A stretch of 64,000 bases of DNA from [Phialemoniopsis] sp. UDSM-2020 (GCA_018873225.1 JAEILZ010000001.1:5332001-5396000); one strand, 5' to 3'. Shown: positions 41,959-53,540, numbered from the stretch's first letter. The notes: generated from the sequence alone by a model not told the origin. Translations and numbers: made by a program.

Positions 41959-44070
41959 ACTCAGGGGGAAAGGAAGAGGATGCTGCTGTGAAATTTTGTG
42001 TTAGGCTTGGGCAGATCTAATCGATGTATGTGAGCAGTGAACAACAACAAGAGGTCACGAGGCTCCAAGCTCTGAGCGCCTTGAGCTCCAAGGTGGTCAC
42101 CAGCTCGGCTGGCTTTTGCGCCACTCGAGCTGTCCGGCAGTCTCGATGTTGGTCTGCCCCCCACAGCTAGCTAGAATCGGCATCATAGAGTGCCCAGATG
42201 GGCTTAGAAGGCAATAGTGTTTTACCTTGCCGAGCTTTGACGTCAAGTGCTAGCTTGGGGGGTTCCCGGTTCCGCATGAAATCTCTGCTTTGCATCCCTT
42301 GCCAGGCTGTATTCTGTCTGTGATGCCTTGTCAGAGGCATTCTGGGTTTCTTTAAGGCGGTATCGGCCATTAGATTTCTGGGCACGCATCATGAGGCGTC
42401 GAATTTGGGATATTGTAGACGAGCATGCAGAAAATCCTGACATCAATATTGCCCGATCTAGAGCTGAGAAAAGAGGATCACACACATGGCCTGACATTGG
42501 TACCAGCCTCACCGTTGGGCGCAAGCTAAGCGAAGGCAAGAAACTTTTATGCTTCTCGTGTCGTGGGTCCAATAGTCTGTGTTAGAGGGTGGGAACATGC
42601 GCGCCGGTCTGAGAGATGGTGTGAAGCCGTTGATTGATAAGATCAGATAGATAAGATCTTTTCATTGGTGTGACCCGAGGTACCTGTTGTGCATGGCCGC
42701 CGTTCCTTGCTTGCCGGCAACTCGCTCGCCAGAGGTAATCGCCGGCGGAAATGTCGGCGAGCCAGCCTTTGTCCATCGTAGCGACCGCTCCAGCCCGCCA
42801 CACCGTAGTGGGCGGGCGGATACAAGACCCATGTAAGGTACCATTTGATGGGATGGTTGCCTGCATCGCAGCAAGCAATGTGCTTTTGGATTCCGCCCAC
42901 TGTTCCGAACCGTGGCATGGCTAGCGCGTGGCCCGGTTGGGTGCGGCTGACTGTCTGCCATTGCCCACTGACGCTATGGGCGGCTTGGCTTGTACTCCTC
43001 CCAGTGGTGACCAAAGAGGAATTTCTTGCGGCCGCGATCTAGAACTGGACCTGCCTGGGAGGCCAAGCAAAGAACTGGATCGAGTGGGCATGGGGGTGAG
43101 GATGGGACGTCTTGGACCGAGTACGGGGGATGCAGCGCGACGATCCCGCCTCGTTGTGCGGAGAAGAATGATCAGCGACCTACGTCAAGGGCCCAACGAC
43201 TGTCGCCCGGATAAACGATCAGGCCTCCAGTGATGCTGCGATGTGAACGTGAGTGGGCTGGCCGTCTGGGATTCGTCGTGGCGAAAGCACGCCGGCCGCC
43301 GGCCGGATCGCCGCGCGACCGCAAAGTTATGTCATTCACTGCGACGATCCCTCCGGATTGCCATACTTTTCCCAGGTGCCAGAACCAAGCTCGGATCATT
43401 CCCGCAAAACAAAGTTGTTGAGCAGTGTAAGCACCTCTGGGGACTCGGGAGGGACTAATGCGGGGTCTGGGTTTGTGCCAGGCCTTGGCGGTGGGCTGGA
43501 CGATGGATTCTGCTGCCGATTTCCGAACTCGCCGAAATAAGAGTACGAGCGGACTAGGAGTGTGGTACCGAGTTTATTCGTTTCCCTTTTCGGGCTGCAT
43601 TACCGCTCTGCTCCCCTGGTCCATCGAGTCTAAGTGGATGGTCCCGAGACCGGACAGGACTGCTGCAGAGAACATACGAAGTGGCAGATGTGACGATGTG
43701 AAGATGCTACCCTTGACGCAGGACAAGACCAATAGTGACAAAGGTGGCTGGCCTTTTGGATCGCGCGGGTTGCCATGAAGCGAGCGCGTGGAAGCCATGA
43801 CAGGCACACAGTCTGTGCCCGCGAGGAGGGTAGTCAATGGAATCATACGAAAATCCCGCAAATAGTCTGCTGTTAGCTTGGGCGCGATGCCGGGATGGCC
43901 CTCGTCTGTGGGGGTCTCTGGCCTGCTGTGAGAGGTGGGAAGCCAAAGAGGCGTTGTTTAGTCTGGCCCAAGCTGCATATCAAGCTTAAAACTTGGCTCA
44001 ACTTGGCTTTGCGCATATCAGATCCTGATTGATTAGATTGATTAGATGACCATGCTCCCACCCATCATGT

Positions 44071-44099
44071 GGATCAGATAAAAAAAAATTATCTGATCC
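44071..44099. repeat. Perfect inverted repeat with A-rich loop
   Basis: GGATCAGATAA (44071-44081) and its exact reverse complement TTATCTGATCC (44089-44099) flank seven A residues. It could form an 11-bp hairpin, or act as a paired GATA-like element because TTATCT/AGATAA occurs in both arms. It lies in the gene-free stretch, 1.4 kb from the nearest start codon. Confidence 0.85.
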
Positions 44100-45246
44100 T
44101 CCACGCCGATTCCATTGGGTCCTTTTTCCTTCTCTTGGCCTGGGCTGGGCCGGGCTGACTTGGGTCCTTACAGTGCCAATTTCTTTCTTTGATCCGACCG
44201 GTCACTCCAATTTCCTCCTCTCGTTTATACCCGATTGTGCTTTAGCCATCTTGGCATCTCGCCTAAGTTCCACCTGGTTGAGGAAATTGTCAGACGCTAC
44301 ATGCCGCTGGACGAGGTCTCACACAGCGGCCAGAGCCGATAGTTCCATGGATGTGCCCGCTCTCCCCAGTTCTCTGTCTCACTTCCAGTCCCAGTCATAG
44401 TTAACCAGAGAGCTGGAAATACTCCGTCCCACCTTGTACCTATCTTTGTCCATCAGTGATCGAGCGAGTTCCCACTTGAGCTATGCGAAACTAGCTAGAA
44501 GCATCCAGTAGTCACAATTGGCAAAGGAGCTCTTCTCCCACCCTGCTCTCAAGCTTGCCCGAACTACTTCGTATGGGCTGACTGGCACGCTGGGTCGTCC
44601 CGACCGATGACTGAGACATCGGGGTTGGAATGGTGCACCCGTCCCGAGTACCTCTTGTCTTATCTGATCTTCAACGTCTTTCTTTCCTCGGATCTCTCTT
44701 GACCTCAATTGACCTCAGACCGAGGTCGGAGATCCAATTGACTCCTCGCCCCCGCCGCCACATTGACAGCCAAGCTCTAGCATCCCGGTCTTGCTGTCAT
44801 TCAGCTCCATGGCCTGAGGAAGAGCCACAAGGCGAAGATGACAAGACCATAGCTCCTCCCGAGCTACCCAAGCTCACTGCTATCCACCCACACACCATGC
44901 CCAACAAGGTCCGGATCGGCAGAAGCTCCTGTATGTACCTTGACGGTTTGCCTCTTTCTCTGTCTACCATGATCTTTACGTAAACGGGGGGATGAGTGGC
45001 TGCATCTGCACTTCCGTATCCGGCCCAGCAACACTGTTGACGGCGTTACTGGTGTGGGCAATAATGGTACCTTTCCCCTCGTCTAGATCGCGTGTATCCC
45101 CTGTCAGGACCAGCGAACTTCGCATGAGGCTAGCCGGACTAGCCCTTTTCTTTTTCGGGGTCCAACCTAGCATCCCATCGCATCGTATTGTATCGGCTGA
45201 GGTTTACCTTCGCGCTAGGTACTGTAGGTACCACTCTCAGCCCAGG

Positions 45247-45277
45247 CCATCCCATCCCATCCCATCCTCCCATCCCA
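45247..45277 (+). repeat. CCATC / TCCCA pentamer tandem repeat
   Basis: Four or more near-perfect copies of a CCATC unit followed by a slightly broken copy, about 230 bases upstream of the CFEM gene start and 90 bases before its TATA box. A short microsatellite; effect on expression unknown. Confidence 0.7.
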
Positions 45278-45367
45278 GCTCCCGTCCTGTCCATGCTGCA
45301 CCTCTTCGCTCGAACCCGGTTGCTGCGGCTCTTCCGCTAGATTGAGGTGCATGAGCCGGATCCCGTC

Positions 45368-45374
45368 TATATAA
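45368..45374 (+). promoter_or_regulatory. TATA box of the CFEM gene
   Basis: TATATAA at 45368-45374 lies 136 bases before the ATG at 45510. This leaves room for a leader of about 100 bases rich in CA and CT. A clear TATA box together with a C-rich biased coding sequence suggests a strongly expressed gene. Confidence 0.6.
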
Positions 45375-45509
45375 CTGCGAGCTCCCACCCGCCTCTCGTT
45401 GATCAAATTCCCCCTTCTCATCCCCTCACCACCGATCTCAAGCATCACAGGACAACCAAGCAAGCAACGTCAAGTTACTTTCTCAAGCATCTGCTTCCAA
45501 TCAATCACA

Positions 45510-46270
45510 ATGAAGGCCACTCTCGTCCTCTCCCTCGCCAGCCTGGCCTTCGGCCACGTTCTTGAGAACCGTGCTTGCCCCGGCAACAACTGCAACCGCC
45601 AGGTCACCGGTACCCGCGCTGGTCTCCCGGCCCTGACCGCCCGCTCGGCCGACTGCTCTGCCTTCCTGGCCAAGACCGTCACCCCCACCTCCACCCGGTA
45701 AGCCTCTCGTGCCACTACACACAAAGTGTAGACCAGCCATACTGACTGTCCTGCTCCCCGATGAACAGCACTCGCACCGTGACCGAGTACACTCAGGTCC
45801 CCAGCGACGGCGGCTGCGCCCCTGAGGTCACCGCTCCCGTCAAGCGCCAGGCCTCTGCCGCCCCCACCTCGGTCATCCCGACCTACGCCGCCGCCTGCAC
45901 CGACGCCGACTCCTACTCGGCCGCCTGCTCGTGCCTCGGCGTCACCGCCGGTCCCACCGTCACCGCCCGCGCTCCCCGCGCCACCGTCACCACCACCGTG
46001 CCCGCCACCTCGTGCGCTGCCAACGCCGTCGCCGCTGTCCCCACCTGCGCCCTCGAGTGCTTCACCGCCCTCTACCCCAAGTACGGCTGCACCGGCTTCG
46101 ACGACCTCGAGTGCCAGTGCCGCGTCTTCGAGGCCCTCGGCGTCGAGGTCACTCCCTGCACCGAGGAGAAGTGCTCGCACGCCGACGTCGAGAAGATCTT
46201 CCCCGCTGCCCAGAACGGCTGCGCCTGCTACTCGGCCTCCCTCGGCCTGCCCAAGCCCACCGCCGCATAA
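45510..46270 (+). CDS. Secreted CFEM-domain cysteine-rich protein
   Basis: Small extracellular fungal protein; CFEM proteins bind heme or act at the cell surface and some are effectors. Two exons, 45510-45697 and 45769-46270 (71-nt intron), 229 residues. The signal peptide is MKATLVLSLASLAFG. The first part contains CPGNNCNRQVTGTR and a Thr-rich stretch, then a dibasic KRQA site about residue 90 that could be cut by a Kex2-type protease. The C-terminal CFEM-like domain (about 160-220) reads PTCALECFTALYPKYGC, then DLECQCRVFE, TPCTEEKC and NGCACYS, giving the expected eight-plus cysteines and the Asp before the CxC. No GPI-anchor signal is visible at the C-terminus, so it is probably released. 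Codon use is strongly biased to C-ending codons, unlike most neighbours, which fits high expression. Confidence 0.8.
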
Positions 46271-46771
46271 GCGGTTCATCGCACACCTTCTCCGTGCGGT
46301 TGTCCGGACTTCTCTCCTGTCCTAGATTCGATCGGCCGCAATGGGATGAGAGGACTCCTTCAATGATCAGCTTCTCTTCTTCTCTTTCGCGCCGACTAGG
46401 CCTTTTAGGGTGAACTGGATCAGTTCTAGTACATTATTACTTGACACTCAAAACAACTTTATATATAAACCAAAAAACTAAGTAGTTGCAACCTTTCAAT
46501 GGTTATGTACATAGCCTGACAATATATTCAACTACGCCAAAAACATTAAAAAGCATGTCTTCGTTTCCATTCCACATTGTGATGCCATGAGTGTTTCTCC
46601 ACCCTCTTTATCAGTGCCCATTGGTTCCCCGTGTCTCACATCTCGATGTTGTGACCTTCCCTACCCAAGCGCTTGATCAAATCCTGCCAGATTCGTTCTT
46701 GCAGACGCTGGCCTTCCGTGTCAGATACCCACCCAGGCATATTATCGCTGTGACAAGTTAGCTTGAGTACT
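46271..46771. other. Convergent intergenic region
   Basis: About 500 bases of 3' untranslated sequence for the CFEM gene and the minus-strand dehydrogenase. AT-rich with TATATATAAAC at about 46452, a possible polyadenylation-efficiency element. No gene seen. Confidence 0.4.
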
Positions 46772-47742
46772 TTAAGATGTCGCAGTTGCTTCCAGGAAGT
46801 CCACATACTCCTTGACCCGGGCCTCTGTCATGTATTTGCCATGGCTGTGGGGACCTTCGAATATAGCCTGTAGCTGCGTCCGGCAACCTTCCTCTGCGCT
46901 CCTGGCAACAAGCTTTCTCATTGCAGCCATCGCTACTCTGCCGATAAACGGTGCTTCTCGGGCAAGCTCTGAATAGCACAGTCCGGGATTTGCGAGGTTG
47001 ATGATCACTCCAGTCTTTTCAACAGGCTGTAGTGATGCCAAGTACCGCGTGCCTAGCAGTTGTACTAATTTGCTTGCCGGGTAGCTGGGATATGTCAGTG
47101 AAATACCCCAAGGTCAGCTCGCGGTCCGGTAAAGACGTACTGGACCATCGGGTTAAACTCCTTCTCGTTTGTCAAGGCCTCAAAAATATCTCCCTTGGCA
47201 CCCCTGACCGCATCCTGCACTTTGGCGTCCAACGTCGCTCCGCTGGTGACGATGACGAGATGGGACTGGATCCCAAACTTGGAAGCGGACTCCTGAAGCT
47301 TCGGGAGTACTCGCACAGCCAACAGCATGGAGCCGAGCACGTTGACCGCGAGTCCGGACTCGACGCCGTTGTAGAGGCGAAAATGGCCCGGGGCCATCCC
47401 GGCGTTGCTGATCACCGCGTCCAGGCGGTCCAGTTCGCCCAAGCGCTTGGCGAACGACTCGACCGAGTCGAGCGAGGCGAGGTCTAGCTGCCAGACCTCG
47501 CACACTTTGGCGTTGTAGCCGGAATCTTCGATGACCTTGACAGCATCGCGGCCCTTGTCGAGGGAGCGGACGGCCAGGATAACGCGCGCCGCGCCCTCGG
47601 CGGCGAGATACTTGGCGCACTCCAAGCCTAGGCCTGTATTTGCGCCTGTCACAACGTATGTGCCTTTTACAATGTCGGAGGGTGCCTTGACTGGCTGGAG
47701 TTTGATTCTTTGGGTACGGGCGAGTTGAAGGAAGCCAGACAT
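46772..47742 (-). CDS. Short-chain dehydrogenase/reductase (retinol dehydrogenase-like)
   Basis: NAD(P)-dependent oxidoreductase of the classical SDR type. Two exons, 47742-47141 and 47084-46772, with a 56-nt intron (GTACGT donor, CCCAG acceptor); 304 residues. The coenzyme motif is TYVVTGANTGLGLECAKYL (TGxxxGxG). NAG in LDAVISNAGMAPG and the active-site Ser region in SHLVIVTSGATL follow, and the splice creates YPASKLVQ, the catalytic YxxxK. The NANTGLG form and the RS pair after the second strand (VILAVRSLDKG) favour NADP. Most similar in layout to retinol-dehydrogenase/WW-oxidoreductase-like fungal SDRs; substrate unknown. No signal peptide; neighbours give no pathway. Confidence 0.88.
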
Positions 47743-48143
47743 TTTGTGTGATGCTTATCAGTTGGCGTAAGTAGCGATGTATGTCAAGGAACACACGACC
47801 TAGTCATAACAGCCGTCTACGACATCTTTATACACTCCTCACCGGATTACAGACATGCTAAAGTCCGGAGCACCTTTCGTCATTGTCATATCGTTTGACC
47901 CTGTGCGTCCCAAGAGTCGCAGCGAGCCGCAAGAATGTGTTCGCATGACGCCCGTCGTGTTGTGGCGCAGGCGGATTGACCAATCAGAGAAGTGTTTCCT
48001 AATTAGGCAAAACCAGCGAGCTACCAAAACGTGATACGTGATGATCGGGTTTAACACCGAAGCCCCGGCGGGGGGGGGGGGGGGCCGATCTTTGATCTTC
48101 TTGAAGTATCATTTTCCTTCCAGGTGCTATTTCACTGAGGTAC
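47743..48143. other. Intergenic region with poly-G tract
   Basis: About 400 bases between the dehydrogenase start and the stop of the next minus-strand gene. Contains an uninterrupted run of 15 G (48070-48084). No gene supported. Confidence 0.5.
48070..48084 (+). repeat. G15 homopolymer
   Basis: Fifteen consecutive G residues, preceded by CCCCGGC. Such runs are rare in fungal nuclear DNA, may form a quadruplex with flanking G/C tracts, and are prone to length errors in sequencing. Confidence 0.9.
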
Positions 48144-49729
48144 TCATATTTCTATACATCTTGGCGACTCTTGATATTGCTGATGACAATAGAGGTCCCA
48201 GAGGTGTTTGCCTGATGCATCGTGAAGACTACCCACCCATGGAAAGAGCTTTAAATGCAACCGGACATCTTCCCAGGTATCCAAGCCCATTTTAGCGATT
48301 AGTATGTCAAGCTGGTGTCGTAGTCCTCCTTGGATATGGTCCCAATAGTGGACTTCCGAAGAGGATATCGTGTAAATGAAGATGAGCCACAAGCCTAGCG
48401 CAGAGTCTACCGTCGTCATGTGGCGTGCCAGTTGGGACAGGAAAAGCCGATGCAGCAAACTGCAGTACACCTTGCGTATTTGCAAATTAGGATAGAGGAT
48501 GTCCGTCATGAATGTGAGAAGACCGAGCTGATATATGTTGTCCGATAGTTCCGCTGGGCGAGGATACCCTAGCGGGGAGAACTGAATAAGGTTCTGCATG
48601 ATGCCCATGACAGCGTCCTGATACTGGGGACCATCAAGTGTTGAGTGGTTGTCATGGCTGCACAGAGCTAAGATGTCGTGGGTGATGTCTTGCAACGCCA
48701 CAAACAGCTGGGATTGCGAATTTGACGAAGTAAATTGGCCGCCAGGTCCGGCCGGTGGGAGCGCAGGTATGGTCGCAGGAGTGTGCGGCATGACAAAAAC
48801 AAGGCCCTCGCCAGTGAGCAACGCAAGCTCTATATCTGCACGGCGAATCTTGTTCCACAGCTCGAGATTGCGTGAAGACACGGCTATCAGCCCACCAGGC
48901 TGGCCTTCTAGGATCGTCCGTAGTCCTTCCAAGTGAGTGCGGCTCTCCTGCACAAGCCCGCGAATATTGGCATGGAATGCGAGTGAGATGACCACAGCGA
49001 CACTAGACGCTCGCGTGGTTTTCGAGTTGTGGCCGAGGTCGAGGCGGAGTGAGCGCATGGCTTGATGAAAGTGCCACTTCTCCTCGAAGGTTTCGGTCTC
49101 TTCGCCACGGCATCGAGAGACGTACGCAGCTGTCAGGGCGAGGATGCAGTGAAAGGCTATTTTGATTAGTATACAAGGAGATCCAAATGATTCTGCGTTG
49201 TGATTGTCTCACTGGAACGGTTGACCAGGATGCGCTCAAACCATGCCGACTCTTGCTCGGGCGAGCACCGGCAGAAGACGCTAGGGTAGAGATCCTTGCT
49301 GACTGCGGAATGAACTGTTCATGGACATCAGGACGCGCCCTGCAGGAGAAGACCGGGTTGCTCACATTGATAGAACAAGTTCCGCGTCGACTGCGTTATG
49401 GGTATTGGAAACACGATGTGAGATATGTCGGGCGGTCCACAGAGCGTGTTCATGGGCGACCGCGGTTTGCGATGCCAGGGAGCGAGCTTCTCGGAGGTTC
49501 GACCGTTGTTATTCCTATCACTCTCATCGCGTGTGGAAGGCCATAGGAGACGTGCAATGGGCTTTGTTTGATTGACGGCATTTCGTCCCTGGAGGAGGAG
49601 CTGCTGGCCCCTACGTCCCCGAGGTTGCAGCTTTCGGCCGGCATTCTTTCCCTTCATCGCATGGCTGCGAATGGCCCTGAGCGATTCCTCGCCAATCGGG
49701 GCGTTATTATCAATGAAGCAAACTTGCAT
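48144..49729 (-). CDS. Fungal transcription-factor-domain protein without visible zinc cluster
   Basis: Looks like the regulatory part of a Zn2Cys6 protein of the Fungal_trans_2 type. Exons in coding order: from the 5' part up to 49366, then 49314-49213, then 49156-48144. The joins give NLFYQFHSAVSKDLYPSVFC, then the EQESAWFERILVNRST segment, FHCILALTAAYVSRCRGEE and HFHQAMRSLRLDLGH, all consistent with the domain. The last exon is a long helical region with SQLARHMTTVDSALGLWLIF. If translation starts at 49729 the protein has 492 residues. The first exon is the weak part: residues 1-85 look unlike protein, no cysteine cluster occurs there or in the 400 bases upstream, and a competing frame (DVGASSSSSRDEMPS at about 49590-49620) looks equally plausible. 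It may be an N-terminally decayed regulator. Confidence 0.6.
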
Positions 49730-52073
49730 AATGCCATGCCTTCAACCGCAATGGTTCGTTGTTTGGTGATGATGTTTGGGGATGGGAGTGGTCTCTTGAG
49801 TCATGTGCAGGGTAGAGTTCTTAACTCCGGGGTCAGGTACGTAGAAGTGGTGAGAGATCTGCGCTGAACAAACACGCCCATGGCGAATAAGCGCTAAAGG
49901 TGGGTGTTCAACGCCAACAAACACCGCAGAGGACACCGACGAGAATTTGACTGAACCACATTCATTGGGCGACCAGCTACTATTTCTTTTAGAGAGCAAT
50001 GTTTAAATACGGAATACTTCGGATCTACCTCTTGTGCAACACTGCCTGTTAATTTCGAGCACCGGCGATGACGTTGAACAATTCGCCGTGATATGCATCG
50101 CTTGATGGCGAAACCCGGGGCTTATGCCGGGCTAGGCGGCCGACGGGAATGCCGGCTCGGCAGCGGTAGTACGCCATCTCCGCTGTTGCACACATGAAAT
50201 GTCTGAACCAAGCGCCCTCATTCATGTACGACCAATACATGACCTACGATTTGGATTGACTACCTCGTGGTCGTCGTTGACCTGCGACACATGTACTTGC
50301 CCGCTGAAATGGATAACTTGCCTCGAAGAGCATTGGGAGAAAACTCCATTTCGGACCGAACCAGACGTTGGGAGAGAGGAGACCCTCACTCTGAGTGTAG
50401 TTCAAGCGGCGGTACTCCCGAACCTGCCAAAATCCTGGGCAGACTGCTAGATCTCATCCGTATAGGTGAACAAGTTGCACGGGTCCCGAGGTCAATCAGG
50501 ACCTTAGATCTGTCTCCGGCGAGTCCGTGGGTACGCGAGTGACGGGGGAAGCACCAGCCTGTGCCCAGGATTCACCCCACGGTAAGTCTTACATTGCTAT
50601 TGACAGTGATGTCGGACTGATGGACTCAACGCGGGCGGGATCGACAAATGCCTCTCAGTCTGACTCTATGACTGGAGCGAGACATAGAACATTCTAGTGT
50701 CATCTTTCAGCAAGTGATTGGGTCTTTGCCAAGTCGAAATGCCACGCTTTCCAAGCCCCAGCCAAGGGGATTATATTTGGTGTCCTCTTTCCCCCTCATC
50801 CTCCCACCATATCCCCGACCGGAATCCTTGCCCGCCTATATTAATTAAATTTGACACACTTGCTTTGGTTCTCCCACGTGAATGTCGGCGGCTACCGGCG
50901 GGTGCCATAGTTGGATCGGATATCAACCCGCGTGGCAATCTGTATGGCACACGTCCCGGAATGCGCCATCGCCAAGGCCAGTGAGGCAAACGTCAGGCCG
51001 CATTCACCCCCTGACGCTCGTCGAGATTCCCGGTTGTCCGTGTCGTTTTGCATGAAACCTCTTGGGAACCATTCACTGTTGATCAGGGTGACGAATGCCA
51101 CGCTCGGCGTTCTAGCACACCTTCTAGATCAAGTCATCTCAATCAAAAAAGAAGTCGCGATGCTTGGCAAACATGGTGGTGTCGTATCTTGCAACACGAC
51201 GCTGATAGATGGAACGGAATCAGGTTATTTTCGACACACGTGGCTGGCGACTTGAATTGGTAGAAGACGATCGGCATGATTGTGACCCTGTGCATGTTAC
51301 CAGGTTGTACATGATGATCAGGCAGACGAATGTGATGATCACTTGAGAGCTAGGGAACTTCTTTGAAAACTCATCCCTCAGACCATCATCCTCCTGAAAG
51401 AGTGCAGAGAATTCTCAAATATGCTGGCTTTAGACATCTTGCACCCCGTCATAGCCACCGCCGGCCATGGTTTAAGCTGGGGTCTGTAGCAACGTGGACG
51501 CCATACTTTGATCTCCGAATCATGTCCAGATCGTGTTTTCATGCTCCATACGCTCACAATCCAGTCGATCGGCCTTTCCCCGGCGACCCGCAAACAATGG
51601 ACATCAACCCCAGATGGCAAACCCCAGATTTACCCGACTGGCTGGGGTATCAGGCAGAACTCACAACGGCCGGGGTGGAAGGTCCATCTGGGCGAATCTG
51701 CTCTAGAAGCCAGACATCTCGTGTGCTCTCGATCAGTGCGAAGCAAAGGCCTGTCAGGGTGTTCCTTTGAAATCTTTTCAGCCAATACGCTTACACCGTC
51801 TTACCCGGGCCGTCACAGCCAAGCTTACGACCGAAACAATGAGCCAATAAACGAGCTGTCAAAAGAAGCTGTGGGTGCAACCCAATCAAATATTTGCCGC
51901 TGTCCTAACACGGCTGAAAGCAAAAGCGGACTAGAATTGCCTGCAAGTTGCCCCTTTCGAGGCCACAGTTCATCTTTGGCCTCTTAACCCCACAAATCCC
52001 GATGCTGGCCTGCGCCGAACGGGGGTGGAGTTGCAATATTCGCCGCGATGCTGATAGGCTGGGTATATACACG
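49730..52073. other. 2.3-kb stretch without recognisable genes
   Basis: No coding frame with motif, splice pattern or codon bias was found on either strand between the regulator-like gene and the DUF1996 gene. Several short open frames (for example 50911-51255 and 51508-51987 on the plus strand) lack any recognisable feature. No transposon ends or long repeats noticed. It ends with the promoter of the DUF1996 gene. Confidence 0.5.
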
Positions 52074-52079
52074 ACGCCG
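52074..52079 (+). promoter_or_regulatory. Possible TATA element of the DUF1996 gene
   Basis: TATATA at 52074-52079, about 240 bases before the ATG at 52316. The distance is long for direct use with a short leader, so this is a tentative assignment. Confidence 0.35.
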
Positions 52080-52315
52080 GCTTCGAGGCCTGTCAACAAG
52101 CTGTCAATAATATACACACTTTTGTCCCCATGACTCGGCACTATCCAAACAAACGGCAGTTGTAGAAATCATGTCCGGCTGCCAAGGACAGAATCTGCGC
52201 TGTCCTACCTGTACTTAAACACCTGACGAACCACCCACCGCTCCGCCTGGGAACCCCCCTTGCTCCTTTTACTCGGTATCCTCCAACAATCCTGCGACAC
52301 CTGACGTCCATCAAG

Positions 52316-53540
52316 ATGTACTGGTCTGCTATCCTCGCTCTTTCGGCCCTCGCCGAGGCCGCGCCCCAGTTTGGCGGCGCCGGCGGCCTGACCATGCTGC
52401 GGTTCGGCTGCGCCAAGGTCGTCATCGACCGGATCGACCCCCTCGTCAACCCGGGTCTGGCCCCCTCTCCGCACATCCACCAGGTCGTCGGAGGCAACGG
52501 CTTCAACGTGTCGATGCCCGTGACCGACATCGCCAACACGGCCACCTGCACGACCTGCGCCTTCTCCGAGGACTTCTCCAACTACTGGACCGCCAACATG
52601 TACTTCAAGGCCCGCAACGGCACGTACAAGCGCGTGCCCCAGGGCGGCGCGGCGCTGCAGTTCAACGACAACTTCAGCACGCAGACCGACGGTGGTATCT
52701 TGGTATACTACGTCTCTGCCCAGCCCGGCAAGATCACTGCGTTTAAGCCCGTAAGTCAAAACACAGGGGAGATAATCTCATGACATAAGTGCTGACACAC
52801 GAGATATAGGGTTTCCGCATGCTCGTCGGTGACCCGATGCAGCGATCTCGCTCGGACACCAAGCTCAAGCTGCAGAACTGCTACCGGTGCTTCACCGGCA
52901 ACCAGCTGCACGGCGGCGACGTCGGCGCCCCGTGCCAGGACGCCCGGATGGACACTGAGGCTTTTCCCAAGGCTCCCTGCACTGGCGGCATGCGCTCCAA
53001 CGTTCTCTTCCCCACATGCTGGGACGGCAAGAACCTCGACTCCCCCAACCACCAGGACCACGTCGCCTACCCGACCTCTGGCCCGGCCACGTTCCTTAAC
53101 CTCGGCGGCAACTGCCCGTCGACCCACCCCGTCCGCATCCCGCAGCTCATGCTCGAGGTCGTCTGGGACACGCGCGCCTTCAACAACAAGGCCGAGTGGC
53201 CCGCTGATGGCTCCCAGCCCTTCATCCTGTCGACCGGCGACTCGACCGGTCTCGGACAGCACGCCGATTACGTCTTTGGCTGGAAGGGTGACTCGCTCCA
53301 GAAGGCCATGGACACCTCTGGCTGCATGGGTGCGGGCAGCTGCGCTGGTCTCAAGACCCAGGCTATCAACACCGCCAAGTCCTGCTCCGTCAAGAACGCC
53401 GTCCACGAGGACTACGATGGCTGTAAGTCGAAATCATATTTGTCCCATTTCGTTCATCAAAAGTGTACTTTACTGACATGCATCACACAACAGGGGTCAA
53501 GGAGCTCCCCGGTCTCGACGAGAACGGCATGGGCGCATAA
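52316..53540 (+). CDS. Secreted DUF1996-domain protein
   Basis: Extracellular fungal protein of the DUF1996 family, often found next to WSC domains and in wall-degrading secretomes; biochemical role not established to my knowledge. Three exons, 52316-52750, 52810-53422 and 53494-53540, introns 59 and 71 nt, total 364 residues. The signal peptide is MYWSAILALSALAEAAP. The domain begins LRFGCAKVVIDRIDPLVNPG and contains the family hallmark SPHIHQVVGGNGFN (about residues 58-72), CTTCAFSEDFSNYWTANMYF, GFRMLVGDP, then CPSTHPVRIPQLMLEVVWDT and GQHADYVFGWKGDSL. The last 15 codons (WVKELPGLDENGMGA) form a third mini-exon. No WSC or cellulose-binding module is attached. Strong C-ending codon bias suggests high expression. 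Confidence 0.9.

Larger units (their letters stand above)
41959..45367. other. 3.4-kb stretch without recognisable genes
   Basis: No frame with splice-compatible exons, codon bias or motif was found on either strand between the monooxygenase and the CFEM gene. Base composition is mixed, with no obvious transposon ends, target-site duplications or C-to-T decay. It contains a perfect hairpin (44071-44099), short GATTGATTAGA direct repeats just before it (about 44025-44047), a run of CCATC/TCCCA units (45247-45277) and the promoter of the CFEM gene. A non-coding transcript cannot be ruled out. Confidence 0.5.

Noticed and set aside
42000..45500. Degenerated transposon filling the gene-free stretch
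   Set aside because: No terminal repeats, target duplications, transposase or reverse-transcriptase fragments or obvious RIP-like AT decay could be seen by eye.
40492..48143. Secondary-metabolite cluster around the FAD monooxygenase, CFEM and SDR genes
   Set aside because: No polyketide synthase, peptide synthetase, terpene synthase or similar core enzyme in the window, and the genes are separated by long gaps.
49415..49500. Plus-strand C-x2-C-x6-C motif (CEICRAVHRAC)
   Set aside because: Lies antisense to the regulator-like coding exon, and the second half of a cluster is absent.
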